Part shown: positions 6,467-13,176 of the stretch, one piece after another
Numbering within the stretch: the stretch's first letter is position 1
Layout of the letters: every line of letters starts with the position of its first letter
IMG/VR virus record: IMGVR_UViG_3300017959_000027
Span: 1-22,853 of that record
Strand: one strand, 5' to 3'
DNA: 22,853 nt
DNA from: a virus
Translations under genes and position numbers: made by a program
Notes under the pieces: model-generated
Seen by the model: the letters and a program-made list of their open reading frames with translations, nothing else
Database searches by the model: none
What the model was told of the DNA's origin: nothing

Positions 6467-7065
6467 CCGCCGCCATCACCACCCAAGAGGTCCAGAAGGC
6501 CGCCGCTGAGCTCGCCACGATGCGAAGCAGCTTGGCCTCGTGGCTCAAATACCGAGCGCTCAACGATCAGGTCACGGCCGGCACTGCCAAGGTGCGCAAG
6601 CCTTTGGCCTATGCGCAGCGTGTGGTGGCGCAGCGCGACATGGCCATCGAGCAGGACTTGGCCACCAAGCTGTCAGTGCTCCTGGCGGCGCTCATGCCCG
6701 GACAGACGCTCCCCGCCGCCGATCTGTCGGTCAATCCCGCCGGCGCGGTGCAGTTGGCGCAGATCGCGCTGGCTGGCCCCTCTATGCTTTCGAGCCCGTC
6801 GCCGACCGGCGGCATCTTCGGTGCGGGTGGGCACCCATGGCTGTGGCCGGTGCTCATCGTCGGCGGGCTCCTTTTGGTGGCCACGACCGCTATCACGAGC
6901 GCGGCGGACGTGGCCAAGGATCAGGAAGAGAAGGCGTGCATCGAGTCCGGCGCCTGCACGGACTACGGGTTCTGGCTGAAGGCGGGCGGCGTCCTGGTAC
7001 TGGCGTGGTTCGCGTGGGAGAAGCTCGGCGTCAAGCACGCACTGGAAAAGAAAGGGAGGTCGTGA
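6463..7065 (+). CDS. 200-residue two-helix membrane protein
   Basis: It starts at ATG 6463, overlapping the previous TGA by 4 bases. Unlike its neighbours it lacks the M-S-Y leader. The N-terminal half is helical and soluble-looking (MTAAITTQEVQKAAAELATM; LATKLSVLLAALMPGQTLP). The C-terminal half has two hydrophobic helices, PWLWPVLIVGGLLLVATTA (about 124-142) and AGGVLVLAWFAWEKLG (about 173-188), with a short Cys-containing loop between them (ACIESGACTDYG). It ends in a basic tail, HALEKKGRS. Function unknown. The 24-bp inverted repeat begins 3 bases after its stop. Confidence 0.7.
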   Translation: MTAAITTQEVQKAAAELATMRSSLASWLKYRALNDQVTAGTAKVRKPLAYAQRVVAQRDMAIEQDLATKLSVLLAALMPGQTLPAADLSVNPAGAVQLAQIALAGPSMLSSPSPTGGIFGAGGHPWLWPVLIVGGLLLVATTAITSAADVAKDQEEKACIESGACTDYGFWLKAGGVLVLAWFAWEKLGVKHALEKKGRS

Positions 7066-7067
7066 TC

Positions 7068-7194
7068 GATCCCGCCTGAGGTCGCTCGTCGATGCAAGTC
7101 GGCGTGACGAGAGCGCCGTGGTCTCCTTTCCCACGTCGAACCTCAAACCCCGGAAAAGGCGTCGACCCAGCGACGGGCGACCTCAGGCGGGATC
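7068..7194. repeat. 24-bp inverted repeat with 79-base loop; possible structured RNA
   Basis: The left arm 7068-7091 and right arm 7171-7194 are complementary over 24 bases with a single T/G discrepancy, which would be a G-U pair in RNA. The loop (7092-7170) can form three short helices of its own: GGCGT 7101-7105 with GCGCC 7113-7117, GTGG 7118-7121 with CCAC 7131-7134, and GTCGA 7135-7139 with TCGAC 7162-7166. The result is a multi-branched, cloverleaf-like shape on a long base helix. It fills the gap between two membrane-protein genes. The right arm ends 15 bases before the next ATG, whose ribosome site is poor. Confidence 0.75.
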
Positions 7195-7209
7195 CCACGA
7201 AAGCACACC

Positions 7210-7539
7210 ATGAGCTACCAGCGTTATCGCAAGCGTCTCCCATTGCAGCCCATGGGCGATGTGGTCGGCACCATCGGGACGGTGCTCGACGTCGCCAGCG
7301 ATCCGGCCATGCCCGAGATCGTCTGTCGCATCCAGCAGCTCCAAGCCATCGACCGAGGCCAACCAGTGGGCGTCTGCGCCGAGACGCCGCCGGGCATCGG
7401 GATGCCCTGGATGCAGAACGTCCTGCCCGTGCTGCGCGGCTACGTCTACGCTCAGCAGAACAAGTGGGTATATCCGGTGGCCGTGCTCGCCGCCATCGGC
7501 ATCCCTATGTGGATCGGCTACGAACTGGGGAGGAAGTGA
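7210..7539 (+). CDS. 109-residue small membrane protein with MSY leader and MGD motif
   Basis: The leader MSYQRYRKRLPLQPMGDVVG is a compact, clear example of the shared signature. A region with two cysteines follows (EIVCRIQQLQ; GVCAETPPG), then a C-terminal hydrophobic helix (WVYPVAVLAAIGIPMWIGY) and the end ELGRK. The ATG at 7210 is preceded only by CGAAAG as a weak ribosome site, immediately downstream of the long inverted repeat, so translation could be influenced by that structure. Likely virion membrane protein by context. Confidence 0.7.
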   Translation: MSYQRYRKRLPLQPMGDVVGTIGTVLDVASDPAMPEIVCRIQQLQAIDRGQPVGVCAETPPGIGMPWMQNVLPVLRGYVYAQQNKWVYPVAVLAAIGIPMWIGYELGRK

Positions 7540-7541
7540 CC

Positions 7542-7883
7542 ATGAAGACCTCAACACTCTTGCTTCTCGGAGCTGCTGCTGCTGGCTACTACTTCTACAA
7601 GAAGAACGCGGCTTCACAGACGGCGCCGGCAGCGGCCTCAACCGCAGCGGTGACCGCGACCACGCCCGCCTCCTCGGGCGATGATGCGTCACCCGAAGAT
7701 ATCGCTGCGGCGACTGATGCCTCCCAGGTCGGGGCCAACGCCATCGTCCCAGCCGTGGTCATCGTGCAACCCGATGACAGTTACGACTCGTACGGGCCCT
7801 GGGGATGGGGACCGTCCTGGGGGAGTTTCGGGGGCGGTGGACGTCATCATGGCGGTGGCGGGCACCACGGGGGTCACCACTGA
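7542..7883 (+). CDS. 113-residue protein with N-terminal anchor and Gly/His-rich tail
   Basis: The ATG at 7542 has a good ribosome site (GGGGAGGAAG). The N-terminus is a hydrophobic helix (TSTLLLLGAAAAGYYFYKK), the reverse of the C-terminal anchors nearby. It could be an uncleaved signal anchor. A low-complexity Ala/Thr/Ser linker follows (to about residue 50), then VPAVVIVQPDDSYDSYGPWG and a tail very rich in Gly and His (GGGGRHHGGGGHHGGHH). The tail could bind divalent metal. It is presumably displayed on one side of the membrane. The stop overlaps the next start by one base. Confidence 0.65.
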   Translation: MKTSTLLLLGAAAAGYYFYKKNAASQTAPAAASTAAVTATTPASSGDDASPEDIAAATDASQVGANAIVPAVVIVQPDDSYDSYGPWGWGPSWGSFGGGGRHHGGGGHHGGHH

Positions 7884-8488
7884 TGTCGTACATGCGAGAT
7901 CCGGACCGCGCGACACGCGGCGTGCGGGCGATCGCATCAGCTGACAACTCGCCCAGGCGACAGGCACACCAGTTGCGGCGGATCCATGCGACGCAGTCCA
8001 GGGATCGCGCCATGGCGAGCATCGCGCGCGGGGCGCTGGGACTGGTGGCCATGGACCCAGGGGCAGCAGGTGGGGGCGTTGCCAGCAGTACTCCATCCGG
8101 GACGTACAAGATCGGCTTTACGCCCGGCGCGACGTACACCTCGTTCACCACATCGACGAACATCACCCCGCAGCCGCCGCCCGTGTACACCGTGTCGGGC
8201 GACGGCCTGGTTCCGCACCCGCAGCCGATCGATCCGCGCGCACTCTTGCCACCACCGACTCCTGCACCGCCATCGGCTTCCGCGGATGCAGGAGGCGGGG
8301 GTGGCGTGAGCAATGTCGGAGTGGCCATGGGCCCGGCGTCTTCGCCGATCCCTCCGATACCCCCGCTTGACATAGGCGAACCGCCCGTGACGGCGCCAGC
8401 GAGTGACAACACGATGCGGAACGTTCTTATCGCGGGAGGCGCCGCAGTCGCTGCCTATTTCTTGTTCTTTCGCAAGAGGTCGTCGTGA
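7883..8488 (+). CDS. 201-residue Pro/Ser-rich protein with MSY leader and C-terminal anchor
   Basis: The ATG overlaps the preceding TGA by one base. The leader MSYMRDPDRATRGVRAIA is followed by a long basic helix and GALGLVAMDPGAAGGG, where AMDP stands in the place of MGD. The middle is a Pro/Gly/Thr/Ser-rich low-complexity stalk (for example PQPPPVYTVSGDG). The C-terminus is one hydrophobic helix, NVLIAGGAAVAAYFLFF, with the basic end RKRSS. This stalk-plus-anchor form fits a virion surface or membrane protein. It overlaps the next gene by 4 bases. Confidence 0.65.
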   Translation: MSYMRDPDRATRGVRAIASADNSPRRQAHQLRRIHATQSRDRAMASIARGALGLVAMDPGAAGGGVASSTPSGTYKIGFTPGATYTSFTTSTNITPQPPPVYTVSGDGLVPHPQPIDPRALLPPPTPAPPSASADAGGGGGVSNVGVAMGPASSPIPPIPPLDIGEPPVTAPASDNTMRNVLIAGGAAVAAYFLFFRKRSS

Positions 8489-8730
8489 CCTACGCGATGC
8501 GCAAGACACCGCGATCTTCGTTCATGCCCCGCCGCGACAGCATGGGTGACGACGCGACAGCCACCATCGTGTCGTCCGGCGTCATGTCGCCGCCCATCGT
8601 AACGCCAATCGTGCCGACCGTGGCCATGCCGCCGATCCCAGTTCCTGCGCCGGTCGGCTCGGGCCTGAGCCAGTACGTGCTTTGGGGCGGACTGGCCTAT
8701 CTGGCATACTGGCTCTGGTCCAAGGAGTGA
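8485..8730 (+). CDS. 81-residue small membrane protein with MTY leader and MGDD motif
   Basis: The start is GTG at 8485, overlapping the previous TGA (GTGA). The leader MTYAMRKTPRSSFMPRRDSM is basic and runs into GDDATATIV, one of the best matches to the shared signature. A Pro/Val-rich linker follows. The C-terminal segment SQYVLWGGLAYLAYWLW ends with SKE. No other motif is seen. Its last bases (AAGGAG at 8721-8726) serve as ribosome site for the next gene. Confidence 0.65.
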   Translation: MTYAMRKTPRSSFMPRRDSMGDDATATIVSSGVMSPPIVTPIVPTVAMPPIPVPAPVGSGLSQYVLWGGLAYLAYWLWSKE

Positions 8731-8733
8731 CCC

Positions 8734-9180
8734 ATGTCCTACTTCAAGCGCCTCCCGCCTTCCGCCCCTCGCCCCGCAGTCCGCAGACGTGGTCTTCTGG
8801 GCATGGGCGACTTCTCGGACTCCACCCAGTGCTCCGAGATCCCGCTGGGCGATCCATACCGCAAGCCCGGCAACTACTGCGCGACGCCCGATGGCGGGTT
8901 GACCACGTTCAACGCTGACGGGTCGACCTATCGCCAGCCGGGCTACGCGGTGGATCCGGATCCCGCCCACCCCGTCGGGACGACAGTGACTTCAGGTTCG
9001 ACATCGAGTTCGGACTCCGGCGTGACCGGTGTGCTCTCCAGCATCGCCAAGGCGTTCGGCGCTGGCTTGGCGCCGCAACCCACGGTGGTTGTGCCGCAGT
9101 CTGGAATGTCCACCGGCACGATGCTCGCCCTGGCCGGCGGCGCCGTGCTGCTCGTGGTCCTTTTGTCGCGGCGGAGTTGA
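8734..9180 (+). CDS. 148-residue small membrane protein with MSY leader and MGD motif
   Basis: The ATG at 8734 follows AAGGAG at a 7-base spacing. The leader begins MSYFKRLPPSAPRPAVRRRG and reaches GMGDFSDSTQCSEI. A soluble part with two cysteines follows (QCSEIPLGD; GNYCATPDG), then a Ser/Thr-rich stretch, a short amphipathic helix (GVLSSIAKAFGAGL) and a C-terminal membrane helix TMLALAGGAVLLVVLL ending SRRS. The membrane helix resembles that of 9192-9458 (TMLLIGG...). A virion membrane role is inferred. Confidence 0.7.
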   Translation: MSYFKRLPPSAPRPAVRRRGLLGMGDFSDSTQCSEIPLGDPYRKPGNYCATPDGGLTTFNADGSTYRQPGYAVDPDPAHPVGTTVTSGSTSSSDSGVTGVLSSIAKAFGAGLAPQPTVVVPQSGMSTGTMLALAGGAVLLVVLLSRRS

Positions 9181-9191
9181 AGGAGGGCCTC

Positions 9192-9458
9192 ATGGCGTAC
9201 ATGCGCAACGACCTCATCAGCCGCACCGGGTACTCGGGCGTGGGCGGATGGCTCGATACGCTCATCAGTGATGCGGGCTCCGTGCTGCAGATCTATGGCT
9301 CGACCCAGCAAGCCAAGGGCGCGGCGGCGCAGAGTAGCCAGGACTTACAGGCGGCGCTGGCAGCGCAGCAGCAGGGATCCAGCACGACCACCATGCTGCT
9401 CATCGGGGGGCTGGCGGTGGGGGCGTTCCTGCTGCTGAGGCGGAAGAAGAAGGAATAG
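9192..9458 (+). CDS. 88-residue small membrane protein with MAY leader
   Basis: The ATG at 9192 has AAGGAGGG upstream; the in-frame start at 9177 overlaps that site and the previous stop, so it is rejected. The leader MAYMRNDLISRTGYSGVGG is a divergent form of the M-x-Y-x-R signature without MGD. The middle is Ala/Gln-rich and helical (QDLQAALAAQQQG). The C-terminus is TTMLLIGGLAVGAFLLL followed by RRKKKE. It is the last gene of the left structural block; a minus-strand gene ends 4 bases beyond its stop. Confidence 0.7.
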   Translation: MAYMRNDLISRTGYSGVGGWLDTLISDAGSVLQIYGSTQQAKGAAAQSSQDLQAALAAQQQGSSTTTMLLIGGLAVGAFLLLRRKKKE

Positions 9459-9462
9459 CGCT

Positions 9463-9756
9463 TCACCACTCGGTGGAGCAGAGGAATCCGCGACCGCTCG
9501 ATAAGGCCCATTCGGATGCCGTCTTGGTGGCCTTGTCGTCCCAGCCCCGGTCATTCACATTGCGGATTGTGATCAACTTGTCGCCGGGTACTTCGGTCCA
9601 CTCATCGATCGACCAGCCTTCCTGCTCGAACGTGGCTCCGTAGTGTGCCTCGACGACGCGCTGGGCGTCCCCGAGACAGCGGGCGACCACCGTGTCGGTG
9701 TGGTTCGTGAATACGCGGAGACCGCGTTGCGCTCCCTCGTAGACGCTCTCGTTCAT
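9463..9756 (-). CDS. 97-residue hypothetical protein, single-gene minus-strand cassette
   Basis: The start at 9756 is set by the strong site AAGGAGTTC (9761-9769, complement). The product (MNESVYEGAQRGLRVFTNHT at the start) looks like a small alpha/beta domain: VVARCLGDAQRVVEAHYG helix, then a strand-rich LITIRNVNDRGWDDKATKTA, ending FLCSTEW. No membrane helix and no recognised family. It is convergent with the structural block and divergent from 9820-10011, so it has its own control region. Confidence 0.65.
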   Translation of the reverse strand: MNESVYEGAQRGLRVFTNHTDTVVARCLGDAQRVVEAHYGATFEQEGWSIDEWTEVPGDKLITIRNVNDRGWDDKATKTASEWALSSGRGFLCSTEW

Positions 9757-9807
9757 CCTTGAACTCCTTTCGAGCGGAAAGGCTATCCGATCACGGTGCC
9801 ATCCGGC

Positions 9808-9819
9808 TACCATGACGAC
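9808..9819 (+). promoter_or_regulatory. Leaderless-type -10 element for 9820-10011
   Basis: TACCAT (9808-9813) matches TANNNT and is separated from the ATG at 9820 by exactly 6 bases, the spacing expected when transcription starts on the start codon. No Shine-Dalgarno sequence is present. No consensus -35 box is visible. The same geometry recurs at 14205 and 17426. Confidence 0.45.
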
Positions 9820-10011
9820 ATGGCAAACGAAGTCGAATCAGTGGTCATCGGCAAGGTGGTCTCCTACCTGCGCAAGGAGGCCGCAGCGTTCGATGGCGTG
9901 ATCACGGAAGGAGAGGCGCTGGGCGAGGATGTGCGCTGGGCAAAGGTGAAGCGGATGTCCGTGAACGCCATGGCCGACCGCATCGACCGCGGCGACTGGA
10001 AGGCGGAGTAG
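9820..10011 (+). CDS. 63-residue hypothetical protein
   Basis: ATG 9820 is preferred over GTG 9796 because a TANNNT element sits 6 bases before it, which fits leaderless expression. The product starts MANEVESVVIGKVVSYLRKE and ends KVKRMSVNAMADRIDRGDWK. It appears mainly helical with no membrane segment. Function unknown. It is the first gene of a plus-strand operon continuing through 10016-10552, 10557-12353 and 12357-12965. Confidence 0.6.
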   Translation: MANEVESVVIGKVVSYLRKEAAAFDGVITEGEALGEDVRWAKVKRMSVNAMADRIDRGDWKAE

Positions 10012-10015
10012 GCGC

Positions 10016-10552
10016 ATGTCGCGAGGCCTGCACATCGACCTATCCGACCCCCGCGTACAGCAGATGCTGGGCCCTCTTGCCAGTGGAAAGCGCGAGGTGG
10101 TGCAGCTGGCCGGGGATGCGCCGGACCCCACTGGCCTGACCGACCACACCGGCCTCCAGTCCACCCATAGCCTCACGGCAGGCAAGCAGGAGGTGGTGGT
10201 GGTGTTTGGGGACCTGCTGCTCACCCTGGATGTCTACGCTTTGCCCGGAGAGCCAATGCGGGTCCAGATCATCTGCCCTCGGTGCCACAAGCACTCGACC
10301 ATCCGGGGGGATCGGAAAAAGATCGAGTACGAGGCGAGGTCCTTGAACCCGCAGGCACGCCGGATCCATCTCTTGGCGAGTTCGGTTGCCGAGTTGGCGG
10401 CGATCTCCATGTTCGGTCGGCTGTCCGTCGAGCCCTTCGAATGCGCCTGGGAACTCGGCGACGCCAAGCATGTGGCCGGCGCGCTGCACACCGGGGCATC
10501 GCTTTGCCGGTTGCGGCTGGTCATAGAGGACAACCGTGCCAGGGAGGTCTGA
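10016..10552 (+). CDS. 178-residue protein with a CxxC metal-site-like motif
   Basis: It begins 4 bases after the previous stop. The N-terminal half has beta patterning (KQEVVVVFGDLLLTLDVYAL). VQIICPRCHKHSTIRGDRKK near residue 85 carries CPRC-x-KH, which looks like half of a zinc knuckle. A matching second CxxC is not seen; single cysteines occur later (FECAWE, SLCRLRL). The C-terminal part is strand-rich. Function unknown. It could be a DNA-binding or structural protein. Confidence 0.65.
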   Translation: MSRGLHIDLSDPRVQQMLGPLASGKREVVQLAGDAPDPTGLTDHTGLQSTHSLTAGKQEVVVVFGDLLLTLDVYALPGEPMRVQIICPRCHKHSTIRGDRKKIEYEARSLNPQARRIHLLASSVAELAAISMFGRLSVEPFECAWELGDAKHVAGALHTGASLCRLRLVIEDNRAREV

Positions 10553-10556
10553 GGCC

Positions 10557-12353
10557 ATGCCATCGCACGAACGAGAGCTCGAAGACTACATCCTGCAGGG
10601 GATGGCCCACGCGATCTGGAGTCACGCCTTCATCCAGTGGGCTGCCAACGTCGAGCCACCGCCCGAGCTTCCGCCGAACTCGGACTGGACTGATGTCACG
10701 CCCCCGACCCCGCCGGGCGCGATGGCGGCCGCCAAGGACTTCGCGCACGGGATCAGGGAGTTCAACAATCTGCGTCTGTATCCCATGGCCCAGATGTTCC
10801 TGGCGACGCGTCGCTACGCGCAACCACGCCGGAGTTCCGTTCGGACCACCGAAGCAGATCAGGCGTTCCAGTTCGGCGAAGAGGTGGCAATGTCGTGCCT
10901 GGGCACGCTCGAGGTCCCCGAGATCGCGCAGTACAAGCTCCCCCAGATGAAGGCGATGCTCGACGATGATGGGCAGGCGCTGAGTTGGGACGAGGGCTGG
11001 ACCTGGGCGGGACGACCCGAGCCGACGGACAACCCGCAGTGGCCCGCCTCGTCGGTACAAAGCCTGATGTTCGACAGCCACAGGTACACCGACAAGCAGG
11101 CCAAACGATGGGCGCAGGATCACGGGTTCAAGTACGGGAGCTTTGAGACCAGCGCCAACTATCACCGACTTCGCCAGTTCGATCCCGGCTACGGACAGCC
11201 CTGCCGGACCATCGAGTTCGGTCACGGGATCAAGGCCATCGTGTGCGCCACGCGCAATCCTTCCGGCCAACCGCTCGGCATCGAAATTCTGGTGATGGAA
11301 GACGATCCGAAGATCCAGACTAGATTGGCGCGGATGCTGAAGCAGATGCTTACGAACCCACACATGATCTTTGCCGACAACGTGGGAGCCGCAATCGCCG
11401 ATCTGGAGGTCCACGAGTTCGGACTTGTCATCAGCGATCTCTCGGTGTTGGGTAGCCGTAGCGGCCTTGATCTCTTCGAGCACATCAAGACACACTATCC
11501 GCAACTCGTCGATCATTTCGTCTTCTTCACCGACGACGAGCGGGCTCAGCGGGCTCATTATCGCTACCTGCAGAAGGGCGGCGCGACCACGGAAGATCTG
11601 AAGCGCGTGATCCGCGCGCCCACTCCTGGACAGGCAACCCGAGCCGCGACGCAGATGCCACTCGACGCGTTCGCGAGCACCGTGCTGGCACATGCTCAGC
11701 GCATCCGGCGCACCGATGATCCCCAGGGTCGCGCGATCGGCCGATATGGTCATAAGGTGTTTGTCGCCGCGCTGTGGCGCGATCTGAGCCATGATCCCCG
11801 GATCCAAGCGATGGGGCTGTCAGGGTTCAAGCGCTCTCTATGGGAGTCGCATCGTGCGGGACTGCTCGAGCTCGCGCGTGCGGACCTCGTCGGTGCCATG
11901 AATGACACGGAGGTGGTCCAGTCCGAGATCGCGCAAGGCAACGCGACGTTTCATTTTGTCGTGGATCCGAAGTCGCTTCCCGCCGCAGTCACTCCCGTGC
12001 CTGCCTTCGTCGCGCCGCGTCTCGACGACTTTTCACAGATCGTGCTTCAGGCGCTCCCCGGGATTCGACAGCACATAGGCGCCTCCGGTCGCCCCGCAGG
12101 ACGGTTCGGTGACGACAAGGTCTTCATCGCGGCCGTGTGGCGGCAGATCAAGGGCGACCCGCGCCTCGGAGGCATGACCATGGACCAGTTCAAGCGGAAT
12201 CTCATACGCGCGCAACGTAATAGAATGCTGAATCTGGCACGCGCCGATCTGGTCGGCGCGATGGATGGTGCTGAGGTCGCACAGTCCGAGATCGAGGATC
12301 TCGGCGCAAGTTTCCACTTCGTCCTGGACCCCAACGCCCGCAGCTCTTATTGA
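10557..12353 (+). CDS. Multidomain protein: phage-type domain, response-regulator receiver domain and duplicated C-terminal domain (598 residues)
   Basis: The ATG at 10557 has AGGGAGG 9 bases upstream. Residues 1-150 are an unrecognised helical region. Residues about 165-230 (SVQSLMFDSHRYTDKQAKRW, then HGFKYG, NYHRLRQFDP, IEFGHGIKAIVC) resemble a module I know from phage and prohead-protease-associated proteins. Residues about 242-350 form a receiver domain: acidic cluster E248-D249-D250, phosphoacceptor candidate D294 in VISDL, T325 in FFTDD and K340 in LQKGG, in the correct order and spacing. Two related domains of about 100 residues follow (about 371-470 and 491-591), each with GR(Y/F)G..KVF(V/I)AA(L/V)W, FKR and LARADLVGAM ending in FHFV. 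These look helical/winged-helix-like. A regulator or sensor role is inferred. Confidence 0.75.
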   Translation: MPSHERELEDYILQGMAHAIWSHAFIQWAANVEPPPELPPNSDWTDVTPPTPPGAMAAAKDFAHGIREFNNLRLYPMAQMFLATRRYAQPRRSSVRTTEADQAFQFGEEVAMSCLGTLEVPEIAQYKLPQMKAMLDDDGQALSWDEGWTWAGRPEPTDNPQWPASSVQSLMFDSHRYTDKQAKRWAQDHGFKYGSFETSANYHRLRQFDPGYGQPCRTIEFGHGIKAIVCATRNPSGQPLGIEILVMEDDPKIQTRLARMLKQMLTNPHMIFADNVGAAIADLEVHEFGLVISDLSVLGSRSGLDLFEHIKTHYPQLVDHFVFFTDDERAQRAHYRYLQKGGATTEDLKRVIRAPTPGQATRAATQMPLDAFASTVLAHAQRIRRTDDPQGRAIGRYGHKVFVAALWRDLSHDPRIQAMGLSGFKRSLWESHRAGLLELARADLVGAMNDTEVVQSEIAQGNATFHFVVDPKSLPAAVTPVPAFVAPRLDDFSQIVLQALPGIRQHIGASGRPAGRFGDDKVFIAAVWRQIKGDPRLGGMTMDQFKRNLIRAQRNRMLNLARADLVGAMDGAEVAQSEIEDLGASFHFVLDPNARSSY

Positions 12354-12356
12354 GGC

Positions 12357-12965
12357 ATGGTGTACACACGCGTCAAAAGGTTCGCCCTCGGCGCTACGCC
12401 GGTGGACGCCGAGCCACCACAGGTCGGGCGTCCGCAGCCGCCGATCTATCCGCTGCAGATCGGCGCACACGGGGGATGGCTCGAAGTACGTGCCACGTCG
12501 GCGGATGGTTCTTGTGGTGTCCATGGCTACCCGTGCAAACATCCCGGGGTGGACGTTGCTGGGTCCGCCGGGACCTCCGTCGTGGCCCCAGAGAGCGGCA
12601 CCGTTGTTGCCGTAGGCAGCGGCTTGGCTGCACCATTCGTCGGCTACGGGCCCTGGTTCGTCATCATCCAGGGCGATGACAGCGGAAAGTTCCATCTCCT
12701 GGCGCACCTTGAGCCTGCGACGGCTTCGATGGCTCCGATGGGGGCGCAGGTTGTGGCAGGGGACCAAGTGGGCGTGACGAGCTCGGCCAACCACACCCAC
12801 TGGGAAGTGCGGGATAAGCCTGTGCCAGACTTCGCGGCGGGCGAGGACAACTTCTCGAACAACACAGACCCGCTGGGCTGGCTGTCAGGTGCCTCGATGG
12901 GGCTCGTCGGGACTGCGCTCCTGGTCGGCGGCGCCGCCCTGTTCCTGTGGCTGCTGTTCAGCTAG
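12357..12965 (+). CDS. M23-family peptidoglycan endopeptidase with C-terminal membrane anchor (202 residues)
   Basis: M23 zinc-peptidase motifs are visible: H62-P-G-V-D66 (zinc ligands), H117 in FHLLAHL and H146-T-H148 in NHTHWEV. These enzymes cut peptide cross-links in bacterial cell walls. The N-terminus MVYTRVKRFALG matches the M-x-Y-x-R leader of the virion membrane proteins at the left, and the C-terminus is a hydrophobic helix (VGTALLVGGAALFLWLLF). Together these suggest a lytic enzyme anchored in the virion membrane for entry. Lysis of the host from inside is the alternative. It follows the receiver-domain gene by 3 bases and overlaps the convergent 12958-13176 gene by 8. Confidence 0.85.
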   Translation: MVYTRVKRFALGATPVDAEPPQVGRPQPPIYPLQIGAHGGWLEVRATSADGSCGVHGYPCKHPGVDVAGSAGTSVVAPESGTVVAVGSGLAAPFVGYGPWFVIIQGDDSGKFHLLAHLEPATASMAPMGAQVVAGDQVGVTSSANHTHWEVRDKPVPDFAAGEDNFSNNTDPLGWLSGASMGLVGTALLVGGAALFLWLLFS

Positions 12966-13176
12966 TCCGGCAGCCGGTGCCCGGCTTGCAGCTGAAGTAG
13001 CACCCATCGTAGTAGACCTGGACGTTCAGGTTCGCCGCGATGCGGCGCTTCCGGCAGCAGACCGTGCGGATGGGGCGTCGCCTGGGGTTGCGGATGGTGA
13101 TGCCGCGCCCGTCGCCGAGCTCGACGCGGTAGCGAAGCGCGGAACGGAACGGGGCGCGGTAGAGGTGGACCGTCAC
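12958..13176 (-). CDS. 72-residue basic Cys-containing hypothetical protein
   Basis: I start it at GTG 13176, overlapping the ThyX stop by 4 bases (GTGA). The product begins TVHLYRAPFRSALRYRVELG and has a very basic centre (RNPRRRPIRTVCCRKRRI) and a Cys-bearing end (YYDGCYFSCKPGTGCRTS), five cysteines in all. It may bind nucleic acid or metal; nothing specific is recognised. It is the last gene of a three-gene minus-strand operon, and its 3' end overlaps the M23 gene on the other strand. Confidence 0.55.
   Translation of the reverse strand: MTVHLYRAPFRSALRYRVELGDGRGITIRNPRRRPIRTVCCRKRRIAANLNVQVYYDGCYFSCKPGTGCRTS

Noticed and set aside
7068-7194. Invertible DNA segment like a phage fibre switch
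   Set aside because: No invertase is in the window, the loop holds no credible gene, and the arms lack a recognisable crossover-site core. Kept only as an alternative explanation of the repeat.
7092-7883. 263-residue frame extending through the inverted-repeat loop into 7542-7883
   Set aside because: The N-terminal extension is antithetical to the repeat, overlaps the 7210-7539 gene completely, and the ATG at 7542 has its own good ribosome site.
10521-11807. 428-residue open frame on the minus strand
   Set aside because: It lies opposite the receiver-domain gene, whose domains and ribosome site are clear. Long antisense frames are expected in GC-rich coding DNA.
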